Shown here one piece after another: positions 8,978 to 18,357 of a stretch of 64,000 bases of DNA. Source of the DNA: Kiloniellaceae bacterium (GTDB taxonomy: Bacteria; Pseudomonadota; Alphaproteobacteria; Kiloniellales; Kiloniellaceae); assembly GCA_021776195.1 (NCBI GenBank), contig JAJFGK010000021.1, forward strand, positions 1-64,000. The letters are read 5' to 3'. The first letter of the stretch is position 1. Every line of letters starts with the position of its first letter. The notes under the pieces are model-generated. The model was not told the origin of the DNA, did no database searches, and worked only from the letters and a program-made list of their open reading frames with translations. The position numbers were made by a program, and so were the translations under genes.

Positions 8978-10042
8978 TCAGTTTCCATTGTCCGTCGGTG
9001 GTGTTTGATGCAGGCGTCGAAGCACATCGTCAAGCTGCTCGAGCGATTCGTAATGAATGGTGACAGCCCCGCGTTCACTGTTGCTGGCGCCTTGGATCTC
9101 GATCGCGACGCGGAGTCCAAGCAGGGCCGATAGATCGCGTTCCAAGGCGATCGTGTTGGCGTCCTTAATCCCGGCACCAGTGGCGGCTTTGGGCCGGCCG
9201 CGCCCCTGGCTGGACGACTTGGACCGGCCGCGGCGCACCAGGGCCTCTGTCTGGCGCACCGAAAGGCCCCGGGTGATGACTGCCTGCGCGGTGGTTTCGA
9301 TATCGACGGCCGTTAACAAGGCACGGGCGTGGCCGGCCGACAGCGCCCCGTCATCGACCAGGGCCTTGATGTTGTCGGGCAGATTCAACAACCGCAGGGC
9401 ATTGGCAATGTGACTGCGGCTCTTGCCAATACACCGGGCGAGATCGCTTTGGGTGTAGCTGTGCTCTTCCAGCAGGGCGTGATAGCCCTCGGATTCCTCG
9501 AGTGCCGTCAGATCCTGGCGCTGAACATTCTCTAGAATCGCTATTTCCAGGGCTTTGCTGTCTTCCAGGGCCTTCACGACCACCGGGACGTCATGAAGGC
9601 GGGCCCGTTGCGCAGCGCGCCAACGGCGCTCCCCGGCGACAATTTCGTATTCCCCAAAGTGCTGAGGGTGCGGACGCACCAGGATTGGCTGGAGAATGCC
9701 GTTTTCCTTGATCGATTCCGCAAGGGCTTCGATCTCGGTATCTTCGAAGCGTCGGCGGGGCTGCCGCGGGCTCGGATGAAGCATTTCCAAGGGCAGGATT
9801 TGCCCCTCACTGTTGCCGGCGAGGCCATCCGGTTCAGCATTCTCGTCACCGAAGAGCGCGGCCAGGCCGCGTCCGAGATTTGTTTTCCTGTCGGGCTCGC
9901 CGGCTTTTCTGTCGCCCAAGGCGCGGTCGCCCAGGGGCTGAGCAGCCGTGGGTTTGGCGGTCGTGGGCCGGTCGATCATCATTTCATCCCTTTCGGCGCC
10001 AGACTGCCATGCCTGCGCCGCCCCCTCCTCCTGGGCGCTCAT
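8978..10042 (-). CDS. parB: Chromosome-partitioning protein ParB
   Basis: 354 residues from ATG at 10042, which overlaps the parA stop as TGATG. An internal ATG at 9982 with a better ribosome-binding sequence is an alternative. The short N-terminal segment contains NLGRGLAALFG (ParA-contact region). The CTP-binding domain carries GERRWRAAQRA near residue 134. The helix-turn-helix SDLARCIGKSRSHIANALRLL lies near residues 195-215 and binds parS. The C-terminal dimerisation domain ends the protein. It loads as a clamp on the two parS sites found 1.5 kb upstream in the same operon. Confidence 0.96.
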   Translation of the reverse strand: MSAQEEGAAQAWQSGAERDEMMIDRPTTAKPTAAQPLGDRALGDRKAGEPDRKTNLGRGLAALFGDENAEPDGLAGNSEGQILPLEMLHPSPRQPRRRFEDTEIEALAESIKENGILQPILVRPHPQHFGEYEIVAGERRWRAAQRARLHDVPVVVKALEDSKALEIAILENVQRQDLTALEESEGYHALLEEHSYTQSDLARCIGKSRSHIANALRLLNLPDNIKALVDDGALSAGHARALLTAVDIETTAQAVITRGLSVRQTEALVRRGRSKSSSQGRGRPKAATGAGIKDANTIALERDLSALLGLRVAIEIQGASNSERGAVTIHYESLEQLDDVLRRLHQTPPTDNGN

Positions 10043-10902
10043 CAAGAGGCCAGGACGCTTTCGCCCTGCGCCGCCTCGCGCCGCAGTATTTCCCCGGCCA
10101 GATGAATGTAGGCCTGTGAACCCGGGCAGCGCATATCATAGAGCAAGACCGGTTTGCCGTGGGAAGGCGCCTCGGAAACCCTGACATTGCGCGGGATAAC
10201 CGTGTCATAGACCACGCGGCCGAGATGGGAGCGCACGTCGTCGGCCACCAATTGAGACAAGTTGTTGCGGCAGTCGAACATGGTCAACACGATCCCTTGT
10301 ATCTCAAGGCGCGCGTTCAGGCTCTTCTTCACGCGTTCGATTGTCCGCATGAGGTGCGAAAGGCCCTCCAGGGCATAGAACTCGGTCTGCAGCGGAACCA
10401 GCACCGCATCGGCCGCGACCAGGGCATTCAAGGTGAGGAGGCCAAGCGCCGGCGGGCAGTCGATCAAAATGTAATCGTAGGAGCCGCGCACGGCGACGAG
10501 TGCCGATTTCAAGCGTTGCTCGCGCTCAGAAACCGCGACCAGCTCGATTTCGGCGCCCGAAAGCTCGACATCCGAGGGGCAAAGGTCCATGCGGGGAATG
10601 GCGGTGCGAACGATCGCGTCTTCGAGCGGCAACCGGTCGATCAAGGCCTGGTAGATCCCCCGCTCGCGCTGATTGGCCGCGACATTCAAGCCGGTACTGG
10701 CATTGCCCTGGGGATCCAGATCGATGATCAGCACCTGTTTGTCGCAGGCCGCCAGGGCGGTCGCCAGATTGATCGCCGTCGTGGTCTTTCCGACACCCCC
10801 TTTTTGATTGGCTACAGCCAACACCCGGGCCTGGCGGGACGGGTCCTCCAAGGCGGTATCCGCTGCCGCCTCAATCTCTGTTTCCGTCGCAATTGCACCC
10901 AT
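10042..10902 (-). CDS. parA: Chromosome-partitioning ATPase ParA
   Basis: 286 residues from ATG at 10902, 23 bases after the rsmG stop. The deviant Walker A box KGGVGKTTT lies near residues 29-37, followed by DLDPQGNAST and the Walker B strand (YILIDCPPALGLLT). It forms ATP-dependent dimers on the nucleoid that pull ParB-parS complexes to the cell pole. A longer form starting upstream would run into rsmG and lacks homology. Fourth gene of the mnmG-rsmG-parA-parB unit. Confidence 0.96.
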   Translation of the reverse strand: MGAIATETEIEAAADTALEDPSRQARVLAVANQKGGVGKTTTAINLATALAACDKQVLIIDLDPQGNASTGLNVAANQRERGIYQALIDRLPLEDAIVRTAIPRMDLCPSDVELSGAEIELVAVSEREQRLKSALVAVRGSYDYILIDCPPALGLLTLNALVAADAVLVPLQTEFYALEGLSHLMRTIERVKKSLNARLEIQGIVLTMFDCRNNLSQLVADDVRSHLGRVVYDTVIPRNVRVSEAPSHGKPVLLYDMRCPGSQAYIHLAGEILRREAAQGESVLAS

Positions 10903-10925
10903 ATACTGTGGCCTCACTCGTTCAA

Positions 10926-11579
10926 TTATACCAGTCCTTGGGGTCTGATCGTCAGAACTATAGCAGAGCCATGGCTGAGGCTGGGAACTTTTTTCACCGT
11001 GAAACGCCACTTTTTTCGCGCCTCGACCAGCTCCTCTTCGGCTCTTGCGCCCTTGGGAAACAGCCCCACGGGCCGGAGACCCGCCATTTCCGCGGCTTTG
11101 AAGAAGGGTGAAGCGTAATCGAGGAGCCGGGGCAAGGGGGCGAAGGCTCGCGCTGTCAGCACGTCCACGGGGAATGGATCTAACGACTCGACCCGCCGGG
11201 CGTGGACGGTGACCTGGGCGTCGGTCTCGCGCGCGGCTTCCCGCAAGAAGACCGCCTTGCGTTGGTCCGCCTCCACGAGATCCACGACGCCTGCCCCCAT
11301 GATCGCCAGAACCAGACCGGGGAAACCGGCGCCGGATCCGAGATCCAGGACACGGAGCGCCCCGGTCGCCGGCCCTGTCCGCGGTGGCAGAAGTGCCATG
11401 AGCTGGGCCGAGTCGAGCATGTGACGCCGCCAGATGTCACCGAGGGATGCCGCACCGACCAGGTTGATTCGTTGGGTCCAGCGCGCCAGGAGCGCTTCAT
11501 AGGCGCGCAGCCGATCGAGTGTTTCACGTGAAACACCGGTGAGTTCCTGGAACGCCTCGGGGCCGAGCGGTGTCGTCAT
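10926..11579 (-). CDS. rsmG: 16S rRNA (guanine-N7)-methyltransferase RsmG
   Basis: 217 residues. Rossmann methyltransferase with the SAM-binding motif VLDLGSGAGFPGLVLAI and the family sequence LTARAFAPLPRLLDYASPFF. It methylates G527 of 16S rRNA; loss typically gives low-level streptomycin resistance. A perfect parS site lies inside its first codons (11520-11535), encoding VSRETL in this frame, so the coding sequence and the centromere-like site overlap. Confidence 0.96.
   Translation of the reverse strand: MTTPLGPEAFQELTGVSRETLDRLRAYEALLARWTQRINLVGAASLGDIWRRHMLDSAQLMALLPPRTGPATGALRVLDLGSGAGFPGLVLAIMGAGVVDLVEADQRKAVFLREAARETDAQVTVHARRVESLDPFPVDVLTARAFAPLPRLLDYASPFFKAAEMAGLRPVGLFPKGARAEEELVEARKKWRFTVKKVPSLSHGSAIVLTIRPQGLV
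11520..11535. other. parS: parS site 1 (perfect)
   Basis: TGTTTCACGTGAAACA, a perfect 16-base palindrome identical to the consensus ParB-binding site. It lies within the 5-prime end of rsmG, about 1.5 kb from parB, and 80 bases centre-to-centre from the second site. Confidence 0.96.
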
Positions 11580-11599
11580 GGGTCCTGCCCAACCGGGGC

Positions 11600-11615
11600 T
11601 GTTTCACGTGAAACA
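11600..11615. other. parS: parS site 2 (perfect)
   Basis: A second identical TGTTTCACGTGAAACA palindrome in the 45-base gap between mnmG and rsmG. Two sites so close together are expected to serve as a ParB loading centre near the origin. Confidence 0.96.
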
Positions 11616-11624
11616 GGGCGGACT

Positions 11625-13562
11625 TCAGGCCGCATCGACGCCGGCTTGCCCGTGCCGCTGCCGCCGCCTCACCCGGTGCAGCAGCAACATAACCGCCGCC
11701 GGGGTCACCCCGGGCAACCGGGCCGCGGCCCCCAATGTGGCAGGCCTTGCCCTGCTGAGGATCTGACAGACCTCCCCGGACAAGCCAGACAGGGCGCCAT
11801 AGTCGAGATCGTCGGGCAACAGCAGGGCCTCGTCGCGGCGATAGGCGCGAATGTCCGAGTCCTGCCGTTCCAGATAACCTTGGTAGCGCCCATCGATTTC
11901 GATTTGATTGGCGATGCCCGGATCGAGCGCGGCGAGCTGAGGCCAAAGCACCGCGAGTCCGGCAATCGAGATCTCCGGATGCCGCAACAGATCCAGGGCG
12001 GTGCGACGGCGGCCGTCCTGATTGATCGCGAAGCCGCGGGCTGCCAAATCGTGAGGTGTCGCCGACAGACTTTGGACCAGGGCACGGCCTTGCGCCAAGG
12101 CCCTCATCTTCGCTCGAAAGGCTGCCGTCCGCGGCCCGCCAACGCAGCCCACGGCTATCCCTCTCTCGGTCAGACGCTGGTCAGCGTTGTCCGCCCGCAG
12201 GCGCAGGCGATACTCGGCCCGACTGGTGAACATTCGGTACGGCTCGCTGACGCCCCGGGTGACAAGATCATCGATCATCACGCCGATATAGGCCTCGGCC
12301 CGGTCAAACCCGACCCAACCGGCGGCTTCCATTAATGTCGAGCTGCGCGATTCTTGGCCGGATCCCGCCAGTGCCGATCGCTGCGCGGCGTTAAGTCCCG
12401 CCATCAGGCCCTGCGCCGCCGCTTCCTCATAACCCGTGGTCCCGTTAATCTGACCGGCCAGGAAGAGGCCTGGGATCTTGCTCAGTTCCAGCGAGGGCCG
12501 AAGTTCGCGCGGGTCGACATAGTCATACTCGATGGCATAGCCCGGCTCCAGAATGCGCGCCCGCTCCAGTCCCGGAATCAGGCCGACCAGGTCCTCCTGC
12601 ACCGCCGGAGGCAGGGAAGTCGAGATGCCATTGGGATAGACTGTGTGATCGTCCAACCCTTCGGGCTCCAGGAAGATCTGGTGCCGGTCCTTTTCCGCGA
12701 ACCGCACCACCTTGTCTTCGATCGAAGGGCAGTATCGCGGACCGGCCGACTGAATCTGACCCGAGTAGATGGGCGCACGGTCGAGATTGGCCCGGATCAC
12801 ATCATGGACCGCCGCCGTGGTATAGGTCACATGGCAGGCAATCTGCGGCACTGTGATCGACTCGGTCAGCATGGAAAACGGCTCAGGCGGATCGTCGGCG
12901 TGCTGGGCCTCGAGGCCGCTCCAGTCGATGGTGCGGCCGTCGAGTCGCGGAGGTGTTCCGGTCTTCAAGCGCCCGAGGCGCAGGTCGGCCGCCATCAGCC
13001 GTTCGCTCAGCCCCAGCGCCGGCGCCTCCCCAACACGGCCAGCGGGAGTTTGAACCTCCCCGCGATGAATGACACCCCGCAGGAATGTGCCCGTGGTCAG
13101 CACCACGGCGCCGGCACGCAGCGCCCGTCCGTCCGACAGCACCACACCTTCGCATCGCCTTTGCCCGGACGCCATCAGGAGATCGACCACCGCGCCGGCC
13201 GTTATGCTCAAGCCAGACTGCGCCGCCAGCAGATCCTGCACGGCCTGCCGATACAAAGAACGGTCGGCCTGAGCGCGCGGACCTCGCACCGCTGGGCCCT
13301 TGGACCGGTTCAACACGCGGAACTGAATGCCTGACCGATCGATCGCCCGGCCCATGAGACCATCCAGGGCATCGATTTCACGAACCAGATGTCCTTTCCC
13401 CAATCCGCCGATCGCCGGGTTGCACGACATCACACCAATCGTCTCTGGATTGTGCGTCACCAGCAAGGTTGCCGCCCCGCAGCGTGCTGCCGCGGCCGCC
13501 GCCTCGCAGCCCGCATGGCCGCCGCCCACCACGATGACATCCCAGGTCTGCTCGGTTGTCAT
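11625..13562 (-). CDS. mnmG: tRNA uridine-5-carboxymethylaminomethyl synthase, FAD subunit MnmG
   Basis: 645 residues from ATG at 13562, preceded by AAAGGG. A start at 13601 would add 13 residues outside the usual family beginning. The FAD-binding motif [12 protein letters not shown] is at residues 9-20; [13 protein letters not shown] and [20 protein letters not shown] family motifs are present, and the C-terminal helical domain ends the protein. With MnmE it modifies wobble uridine 34 of several tRNAs. A promoter-like pair lies upstream (13649-13678). It leads the mnmG-rsmG-parA-parB unit. Confidence 0.97.
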   Translation of the reverse strand: MTTEQTWDVIVVGGGHAGCEAAAAAARCGAATLLVTHNPETIGVMSCNPAIGGLGKGHLVREIDALDGLMGRAIDRSGIQFRVLNRSKGPAVRGPRAQADRSLYRQAVQDLLAAQSGLSITAGAVVDLLMASGQRRCEGVVLSDGRALRAGAVVLTTGTFLRGVIHRGEVQTPAGRVGEAPALGLSERLMAADLRLGRLKTGTPPRLDGRTIDWSGLEAQHADDPPEPFSMLTESITVPQIACHVTYTTAAVHDVIRANLDRAPIYSGQIQSAGPRYCPSIEDKVVRFAEKDRHQIFLEPEGLDDHTVYPNGISTSLPPAVQEDLVGLIPGLERARILEPGYAIEYDYVDPRELRPSLELSKIPGLFLAGQINGTTGYEEAAAQGLMAGLNAAQRSALAGSGQESRSSTLMEAAGWVGFDRAEAYIGVMIDDLVTRGVSEPYRMFTSRAEYRLRLRADNADQRLTERGIAVGCVGGPRTAAFRAKMRALAQGRALVQSLSATPHDLAARGFAINQDGRRRTALDLLRHPEISIAGLAVLWPQLAALDPGIANQIEIDGRYQGYLERQDSDIRAYRRDEALLLPDDLDYGALSGLSGEVCQILSRARPATLGAAARLPGVTPAAVMLLLHRVRRRQRHGQAGVDAA

Positions 13563-13648
13563 CAGGCCCTTTGCCTTTCGCTCTTGGCCATTTTCAGTCA
13601 TGATTTTCCAACCGTGGATAACTGACGGCCTGCGCTTCGGCCGCCCGG

Positions 13649-13678
13649 TCTATACTAGAGACGCAAGCCCACCGTCAA
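13649..13678 (-). promoter_or_regulatory. Sigma70-like promoter for mnmG-rsmG-parA-parB
   Basis: Reading leftward, TTGACG (13678-13673) and TATAGA (13654-13649) are separated by 18 bases, giving a start of transcription near 13642 and a leader of about 80 bases to mnmG. The leader also holds TTATCCACG (13621-13613), one base off the DnaA-box consensus. Sequence-only prediction. Confidence 0.45.
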
Positions 13679-13708
13679 ATGCACCCTGGTCGCCCCATGA
13701 GGCATAGT

Positions 13709-15109
13709 CTACTTTCCAATGCAGAAGTCGCGAAATATCACGTCCAGAATATCCTCCACATCGCTACGTCCAACCAAACGGTCCAGCGCCCGAAGCGCCA
13801 ACCGCAGGTCCTCGGCCGCCAGTTCCGGCAAGGGAGCACTCGCGCAACGCTCCAATGCCCGCACGCAGTCGGTCAGGGCCTCACGCTGACGCAGACGCGC
13901 CACCACCGGCGCCCCCTGCGGCACGGCAAAGCGCCGCACGACTTCCTCGCAAACACCGACAGCCAGCTCATCGATGCCCTCCCCAGTCATGGCGGAAATA
14001 TAGTAGACTGGTCTCTCTAGCTTGCTGTTCGAGCCAAAATCCCCGATCAGCCTGCTGTCGCTGTCGCCCCTGCGGTCGATCTTGTTCACCACCAGTGTCG
14101 ATCGACCGCCACCCAGCGTGACAAATTCTTCAATGATTCGGGCCTGCTCCCCCATTTCCACTAAGACCAGAACCATATCCGCACTGGCCGCCCGTTCCCG
14201 CGCCCGGCGTATTCCTTCGCGTTCGATTTCACTCAGACTGTCCTGTCCATTTTCATTCTCTTCTCGAAGCCCCGCGGTGTCGGCCAGGGACACGGGATAA
14301 CCGCCAAGATCCATCTGCACCTCGACAATGTCGCGCGTGGTGCCGGCCGTTTCCGCGACAATCGCCGCCTCACGGTCCGCCAATCGATTCAGCAAGGACG
14401 ACTTGCCGGCGTTGGGCGGCCCGATGATCGCGATGGATATCCCAGCTCGGACCCGCGCGCCCCGGTGTCCCTGCTCGATCATATCGGACATCTCGTGGCG
14501 CAGTGCCGTGGCGCGCCCGGTCGCCGTTTGGACCAGAGACCCGGGCAGTCCCTCGTCGGGAAAATCGATTGCCGCCTCGAGATGAGCCAGATCCGCCAAC
14601 AGGATTTCGCGCCAGCCTGCCACCGCCAGTGACAAGGTCCCCTCGGTCAACGCCAGAGCCTGTCGCCGCTGAGCGTCGGTTTCCGCCGCCACCAGGTCGG
14701 CCAGCCCCTCGACTTCGGCAAGATCGAGCCGACCCGCATCGAAGGCCCGCCGGGTGAACTCGCCTGGCTCAGCCAGTCGCAAGCCAGGCAGCCCCGCCAG
14801 CGCCCGCAACACACCCGAAACCACCGCCGGTCCGCCATGAAGATGCAGCTCGGCGAGATTCTCGCCGGTCGCGGATCCGGGCCCCGGAAACCAAGCCACG
14901 AGACCACGGTCGATAATCGCCCTGTCGCCAGGGTCCCTCAGTGCCGCACGAACCAAACGCCGCGGCTCAGGTGTTTTCTCTTTATTCGTCAGTATCTTAA
15001 GCGCGTTTCCCGCGGAGGACCCCGACACCCGGATGACCGCGATCCCGGCACGGCCCGGCGCGGTCGAGAGGGCAAAGATCGTCTCTAGTTCCGCGGTCTG
15101 TGGGGCCAT
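13709..15109 (-). CDS. mnmE: tRNA modification GTPase MnmE
   Basis: 466 residues. N-terminal formyl-THF-binding domain (IFALSTAPGRAGIAVIRVSG), helical middle with the G domain inserted: P-loop GPPNAGKSS near residue 229, DTAGLRE, NKID. The C-terminal CIGK motif is intact at the very end, as required for activity. Partner of MnmG in tRNA U34 modification. It starts nine bases after the stop of the ferredoxin-like gene, so those two are probably co-transcribed. Confidence 0.97.
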   Translation of the reverse strand: MAPQTAELETIFALSTAPGRAGIAVIRVSGSSAGNALKILTNKEKTPEPRRLVRAALRDPGDRAIIDRGLVAWFPGPGSATGENLAELHLHGGPAVVSGVLRALAGLPGLRLAEPGEFTRRAFDAGRLDLAEVEGLADLVAAETDAQRRQALALTEGTLSLAVAGWREILLADLAHLEAAIDFPDEGLPGSLVQTATGRATALRHEMSDMIEQGHRGARVRAGISIAIIGPPNAGKSSLLNRLADREAAIVAETAGTTRDIVEVQMDLGGYPVSLADTAGLREENENGQDSLSEIEREGIRRARERAASADMVLVLVEMGEQARIIEEFVTLGGGRSTLVVNKIDRRGDSDSRLIGDFGSNSKLERPVYYISAMTGEGIDELAVGVCEEVVRRFAVPQGAPVVARLRQREALTDCVRALERCASAPLPELAAEDLRLALRALDRLVGRSDVEDILDVIFRDFCIGK

Positions 15110-15118
15110 CGCCCGAAG

Positions 15119-15472
15119 TCACGGTCCGTCTTCCGGCTGCATCAGCAACCGCGTCACTCGTCCGCCCTCCATCACGTGAACCCGCAAGATCTCATCGATA
15201 TCCTCCCGAGTCTTGCAGGAATACCACACGCCTTCAGGATAGATTACCATGGTCGGGCCCAGCTCGCAGCGATCGAGGCAGCCAGCCGCGTTGATTCGCG
15301 TGCCCTGGATACCCAGGTCCTTGGCGCGGGACTTCATGTAGGTGCGCAGCTCAATGCCGCCGCGATCCTTGCAACAGCCGCGCGGATGACCCGGCACACG
15401 CTCGTTGGTACAACAAAAAATATGACGCTGATAGTAGAGTGGCGGGTCCGTCGCTGCCTTCTCGGCGCTCAT
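15119..15472 (-). CDS. Thioredoxin-like [2Fe-2S] ferredoxin family protein
   Basis: 117 residues with the cysteine pattern of thioredoxin-fold 2Fe-2S proteins: HIFCCTNER, a GCC pair, then GCLDRCELGPTMVIYPEGVWY. Cytoplasmic small redox protein; partner unknown. It is 79 bases downstream of the DUF6489 gene and nine bases upstream of mnmE on the same strand. Confidence 0.85.
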   Translation of the reverse strand: MSAEKAATDPPLYYQRHIFCCTNERVPGHPRGCCKDRGGIELRTYMKSRAKDLGIQGTRINAAGCLDRCELGPTMVIYPEGVWYSCKTREDIDEILRVHVMEGGRVTRLLMQPEDGP

Positions 15473-15551
15473 GCCATCATCTCCCCAATAGATGTCCGCA
15501 CAGCCCTAGGGCCTTGGCCGGTCGAGGTCAAGACGACCGACCGACGCGGCC

Positions 15552-15806
15552 TCACTTGTCCTTTGGACCGCCACCGCCTTGGCCCGCAAGCCCGGCCCAG
15601 AAGGCCTTTTGCATCTGCTCCAGTCCCTGCATTCCACCGGGCAACCAGGTCTTCATCATTTCATCCGGGGTCATCGCGGCAATATTCTTGGTCATCTTTG
15701 TCCGCAACTCGGCCACCAACGCTTCATTGAGGTCGGTGACATCGGGCAGCCCCAGGAATCGACGCGCCTCTTCAGGCGAGCAGTCCACCTCGATTGTCAT
15801 CTTCAT
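15552..15806 (-). CDS. DUF6489 family small protein
   Basis: 84 residues, starting MKMTIEVDCSPEEARRFLGL, matching the small alphaproteobacterial DUF6489 family of unknown function. Charged helices and a Gly-rich tail (GLAGQGGGGPKDK); no signal peptide or membrane segment. An AGGAAT stretch precedes the start. A TTGACA (minus strand) at about 15880 could be its -35 box. Confidence 0.8.
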   Translation of the reverse strand: MKMTIEVDCSPEEARRFLGLPDVTDLNEALVAELRTKMTKNIAAMTPDEMMKTWLPGGMQGLEQMQKAFWAGLAGQGGGGPKDK

Positions 15807-16026
15807 GATCTATTCCTTCTTTCCGAGCCCGCCCCCAAACTCTTCCGGGTCCTGGCCGCTCAATCGTTGTCAAACGGACCTCTGGAGGCGCTCATCGTCT
15901 CGGCGTACGTAAGAGAGCCGAGGACCAAGAGTTCTGGCCGGAATGCCGGGGGACTTTGCTCCGTACGCATACGCCATCACCGGGACCAGGGTTGACAAAG
16001 CAGATCGTCCGACGGCGCTCCACGTC

Positions 16027-16776
16027 CTAAAGCTCCGCTGTTTCCTCGTCCAGGACGGCCTGCAGGGCGGACTGATCAAGCACCGAGATTCGGTTGCGGC
16101 CGAGCGCGATCCAACCTTTCTTGGTCCAGTCCTGAAGGTGCTTGTTCACGCTTTCCCGCGAGGTCCCGAGCATTCGCCCCAGGTCATTCTGGGACAGACG
16201 CAGGCCGATCCGGATACCATGACCGTCGGCCTCCTCCTCACCGAAGGCGATGGCCAGATTGAGCAGGCGTTTGGCCAGGCGCGCCGGCAGGCCCAGGAAA
16301 GTCGCGTCCTCGATCAACTCCGTGGTCCAGCGCAGACGCTCACAGAGCAGCTCCAAGAGATGAAGACACAGCTTGGGCTCGCGCTCCAGCAGCGGCCTGA
16401 AGTCGCGGCGCTGTATCTTCAATAGCGTGCAGGGCTCGAGCGTGCGTGCATCCGCGGTACGGGGCAACCCATCGAGCAGGGCAATCTCGCCAAAAACGTC
16501 GCCCGGCTCCATCACCGAGATGATCACTTCGCGACCATTGGGCGAACTGGTGCTGATCCGGACCTTGCCCTCCAACACCCCGAACAGCGCGTTGCCGTCA
16601 TCGCCCTTGCGAAACAGCAGTTGCCCGGCAGTCAAACGCGTGGTCAGGCCGAGGTCGGCCACCCGGTCGATGACCTGATCCTCAAGATCGCAGAACAGAT
16701 AGTGGCGCGCCAGGATGGCCCGCTTATCCACCACGACCTTGTCGCTTGTCTGGTTGTCGCCCGACCCCTGCGCCAC
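16027..16776 (-). CDS. Crp/Fnr family transcriptional regulator
   Basis: 249 residues from GTG at 16776, preceded by GTGGGG; a GTG at 16824 without a ribosome-binding sequence is less likely. Residues about 25-130 form the cyclic-nucleotide-binding-type beta roll (RKGDDGNALFGVLEGKVRIS, GDVFGEIALLDGLPRTADA). The C-terminal winged helix carries SRESVNKHL as recognition helix, close to CRP's SRETVGR, with the DNA-contacting Arg-Glu pair kept and Lys in place of the last Arg. The beta-roll phosphate cassette reads FGEIALLDGLPRTADA, near the cAMP-binding consensus. No Fnr-type cysteine cluster at the N terminus. A matching palindrome lies in the divergent promoter region. Confidence 0.9.
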   Translation of the reverse strand: MAQGSGDNQTSDKVVVDKRAILARHYLFCDLEDQVIDRVADLGLTTRLTAGQLLFRKGDDGNALFGVLEGKVRISTSSPNGREVIISVMEPGDVFGEIALLDGLPRTADARTLEPCTLLKIQRRDFRPLLEREPKLCLHLLELLCERLRWTTELIEDATFLGLPARLAKRLLNLAIAFGEEEADGHGIRIGLRLSQNDLGRMLGTSRESVNKHLQDWTKKGWIALGRNRISVLDQSALQAVLDEETAEL

Positions 16777-16887
16777 GATACCCCACAGTCCTTCTCGCGG
16801 CCCAAGCCGCCCTCGCGTTGCCACCAGTGTAGATCAAGTCGCACCCCATGAGAAGACATCGCCACCGAGAGCGCCGCGATGACCACC

Positions 16888-16903
16888 TGTGAACCGCTTC
16901 ACA
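16888..16903. promoter_or_regulatory. Perfect CRP-type operator TGTGA-N6-TCACA
   Basis: TGTGAACCGCTTCACA, with both half-sites exact and the canonical six-base spacer, extended by one more pair on each side (C and G). It lies between the divergent Crp/Fnr regulator (start 16776) and metY (start 17019). The regulator's SRES recognition helix predicts exactly this kind of site. Confidence 0.7.
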
Positions 16904-17018
16904 GAGCGCCCCGTTGTCCCCAACCTCTCTCCACATCAATCTGAGGCTAGATCGGGAGAGGAAGCCGCCCCACTGCCCGCCCCACTGCACGGTGCGGTCC
17001 AACAACAAGGATGCCACC

Positions 17019-18335
17019 ATGACAATTGAAACGACACACCCGGAAACCCTGGCCCTCCATGCCGGCCACCGCAGGGACGAGACCACCAACGCGGTGGCCG
17101 TGCCGATCTATCAGACAACGTCCTATCAATTCGACTCGACCGAGCACGCCGCGAGCCTCTTCGACCTGTCGCAGCTCGGCAACATCTACACCCGCGTGAT
17201 GAATCCGACCAACGATGTGCTCGAACAACGGCTCGCGGCCCTCGAGGGCGGCGCGGCGGCCCTCGCGGTTTCATCCGGCCAGGCCGCCACCGCCCTCTCA
17301 ATTCAGAACATCGCCCAGGCCGGCGACAACATCGTCAGCTCGACCGATCTCTATGGCGGCACCTGGAACCTCTTTGCCAACACTTTCAAGACCATGGGAA
17401 TCGAGGTCCGTTTCGTCGATCCGACCGATCCCGAGGCCTTCCGTCGCGCCACCGACGACAAGACACGGGCCTACTATGCCGAGACCCTGCCCAACCCGAA
17501 ACTTCACGTATTCCCCATCGCCGAGGTTGCCCGCATCGGCGAGGAGCTGGGCGTGCCGCTGATCGTCGACAACACCGCCGCGCCGGTGATCTGCAAGCCC
17601 TTCAAGCACGGCGCCCACGTCGCGGTCTATTCCACCACCAAGTACATCGGCGGCCACGGCAACTCGATCGGCGGCATGATCATCGATAGCGGGACCTTCG
17701 ACTGGGAGAAGCACGCCGCGCGATTCCCACTGCTGAACACCCCGGACCCGAGCTATCATGGCGCGGTCTGGACCCAGGCTTGCAAGCCGCTCGGCCCGAT
17801 CGCCTATATTCTCAAGGCCCGGGTCACCCTGCAGCGCGACCTCGGCTACGCGGTCAGCCCCTTCAACGCCTTCCTGACCATCCAGGGTTTGGAGACGCTG
17901 CCGTTGCGCATGCGCGAGCACGGCCAAAACGCGCAGGCAGTCGCCGATTTCCTGGCCAATCAGCCCGAGGTCACCAGGGTGATCTTCCCTGGCCACTTCG
18001 AGGGCGAACAGCGGCGTCGCGCGGAAAGCTATCTCGAACACAGTTTTGGCGGTCTCGTCGGTTTCGAGCTGGCGGGCGGCGCGACGGCTGGACAGCGCTT
18101 CATCGACGCCCTGCAACTGCTCTATCACGTCGCCAACATCGGCGACGCACGCTCCCTGGCAATCCATCCTTGGAGCACGACCCACCAACAGCTTTCGCCG
18201 GAGGATCGCGAGGCGACCGGCGTGACCGAAGGTTATGTCCGCCTGTCGGTCGGTATCGAGCACATCGACGATATCCTGGCCGACTTGGGCCAGGCACTCA
18301 CGGTTGCCCGCGGCCTGACCCAGGCCGCCGAATAG
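17019..18335 (+). CDS. metY: O-acetylhomoserine sulfhydrylase (O-acetylhomoserine aminocarboxypropyltransferase)
   Basis: 438 residues from ATG at 17019, preceded by AAGGA. Cys/Met-metabolism PLP enzyme with the lysine in YSTTKYIGGHGNSIGG near residue 208 and the family features TRVMNPTNDVLEQRLAALEGG and GDARSLAIHP near the end. It makes homocysteine from O-acetylhomoserine and sulfide. The length (over 420) favours MetY over the shorter MetZ/MetB. I found no SAM riboswitch in the 242-base upstream region; a CRP-type site is there instead. Confidence 0.93.
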   Translation: MTIETTHPETLALHAGHRRDETTNAVAVPIYQTTSYQFDSTEHAASLFDLSQLGNIYTRVMNPTNDVLEQRLAALEGGAAALAVSSGQAATALSIQNIAQAGDNIVSSTDLYGGTWNLFANTFKTMGIEVRFVDPTDPEAFRRATDDKTRAYYAETLPNPKLHVFPIAEVARIGEELGVPLIVDNTAAPVICKPFKHGAHVAVYSTTKYIGGHGNSIGGMIIDSGTFDWEKHAARFPLLNTPDPSYHGAVWTQACKPLGPIAYILKARVTLQRDLGYAVSPFNAFLTIQGLETLPLRMREHGQNAQAVADFLANQPEVTRVIFPGHFEGEQRRRAESYLEHSFGGLVGFELAGGATAGQRFIDALQLLYHVANIGDARSLAIHPWSTTHQQLSPEDREATGVTEGYVRLSVGIEHIDDILADLGQALTVARGLTQAAE

Positions 18336-18357
18336 CATTGCCTCGAATCGAGTCGGA

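Noticed and set aside
10991..11006. Third parS-like site inside rsmG (TTTTCACCGTGAAACG)
   Set aside because: It has an extra central base that breaks half-site spacing, so ParB binding is unlikely.
16777..17018. SAM-II or SAM/SAH riboswitch before metY
   Set aside because: No pseudoknot pattern or conserved core could be found; the only clear structure is the CRP-type palindrome.
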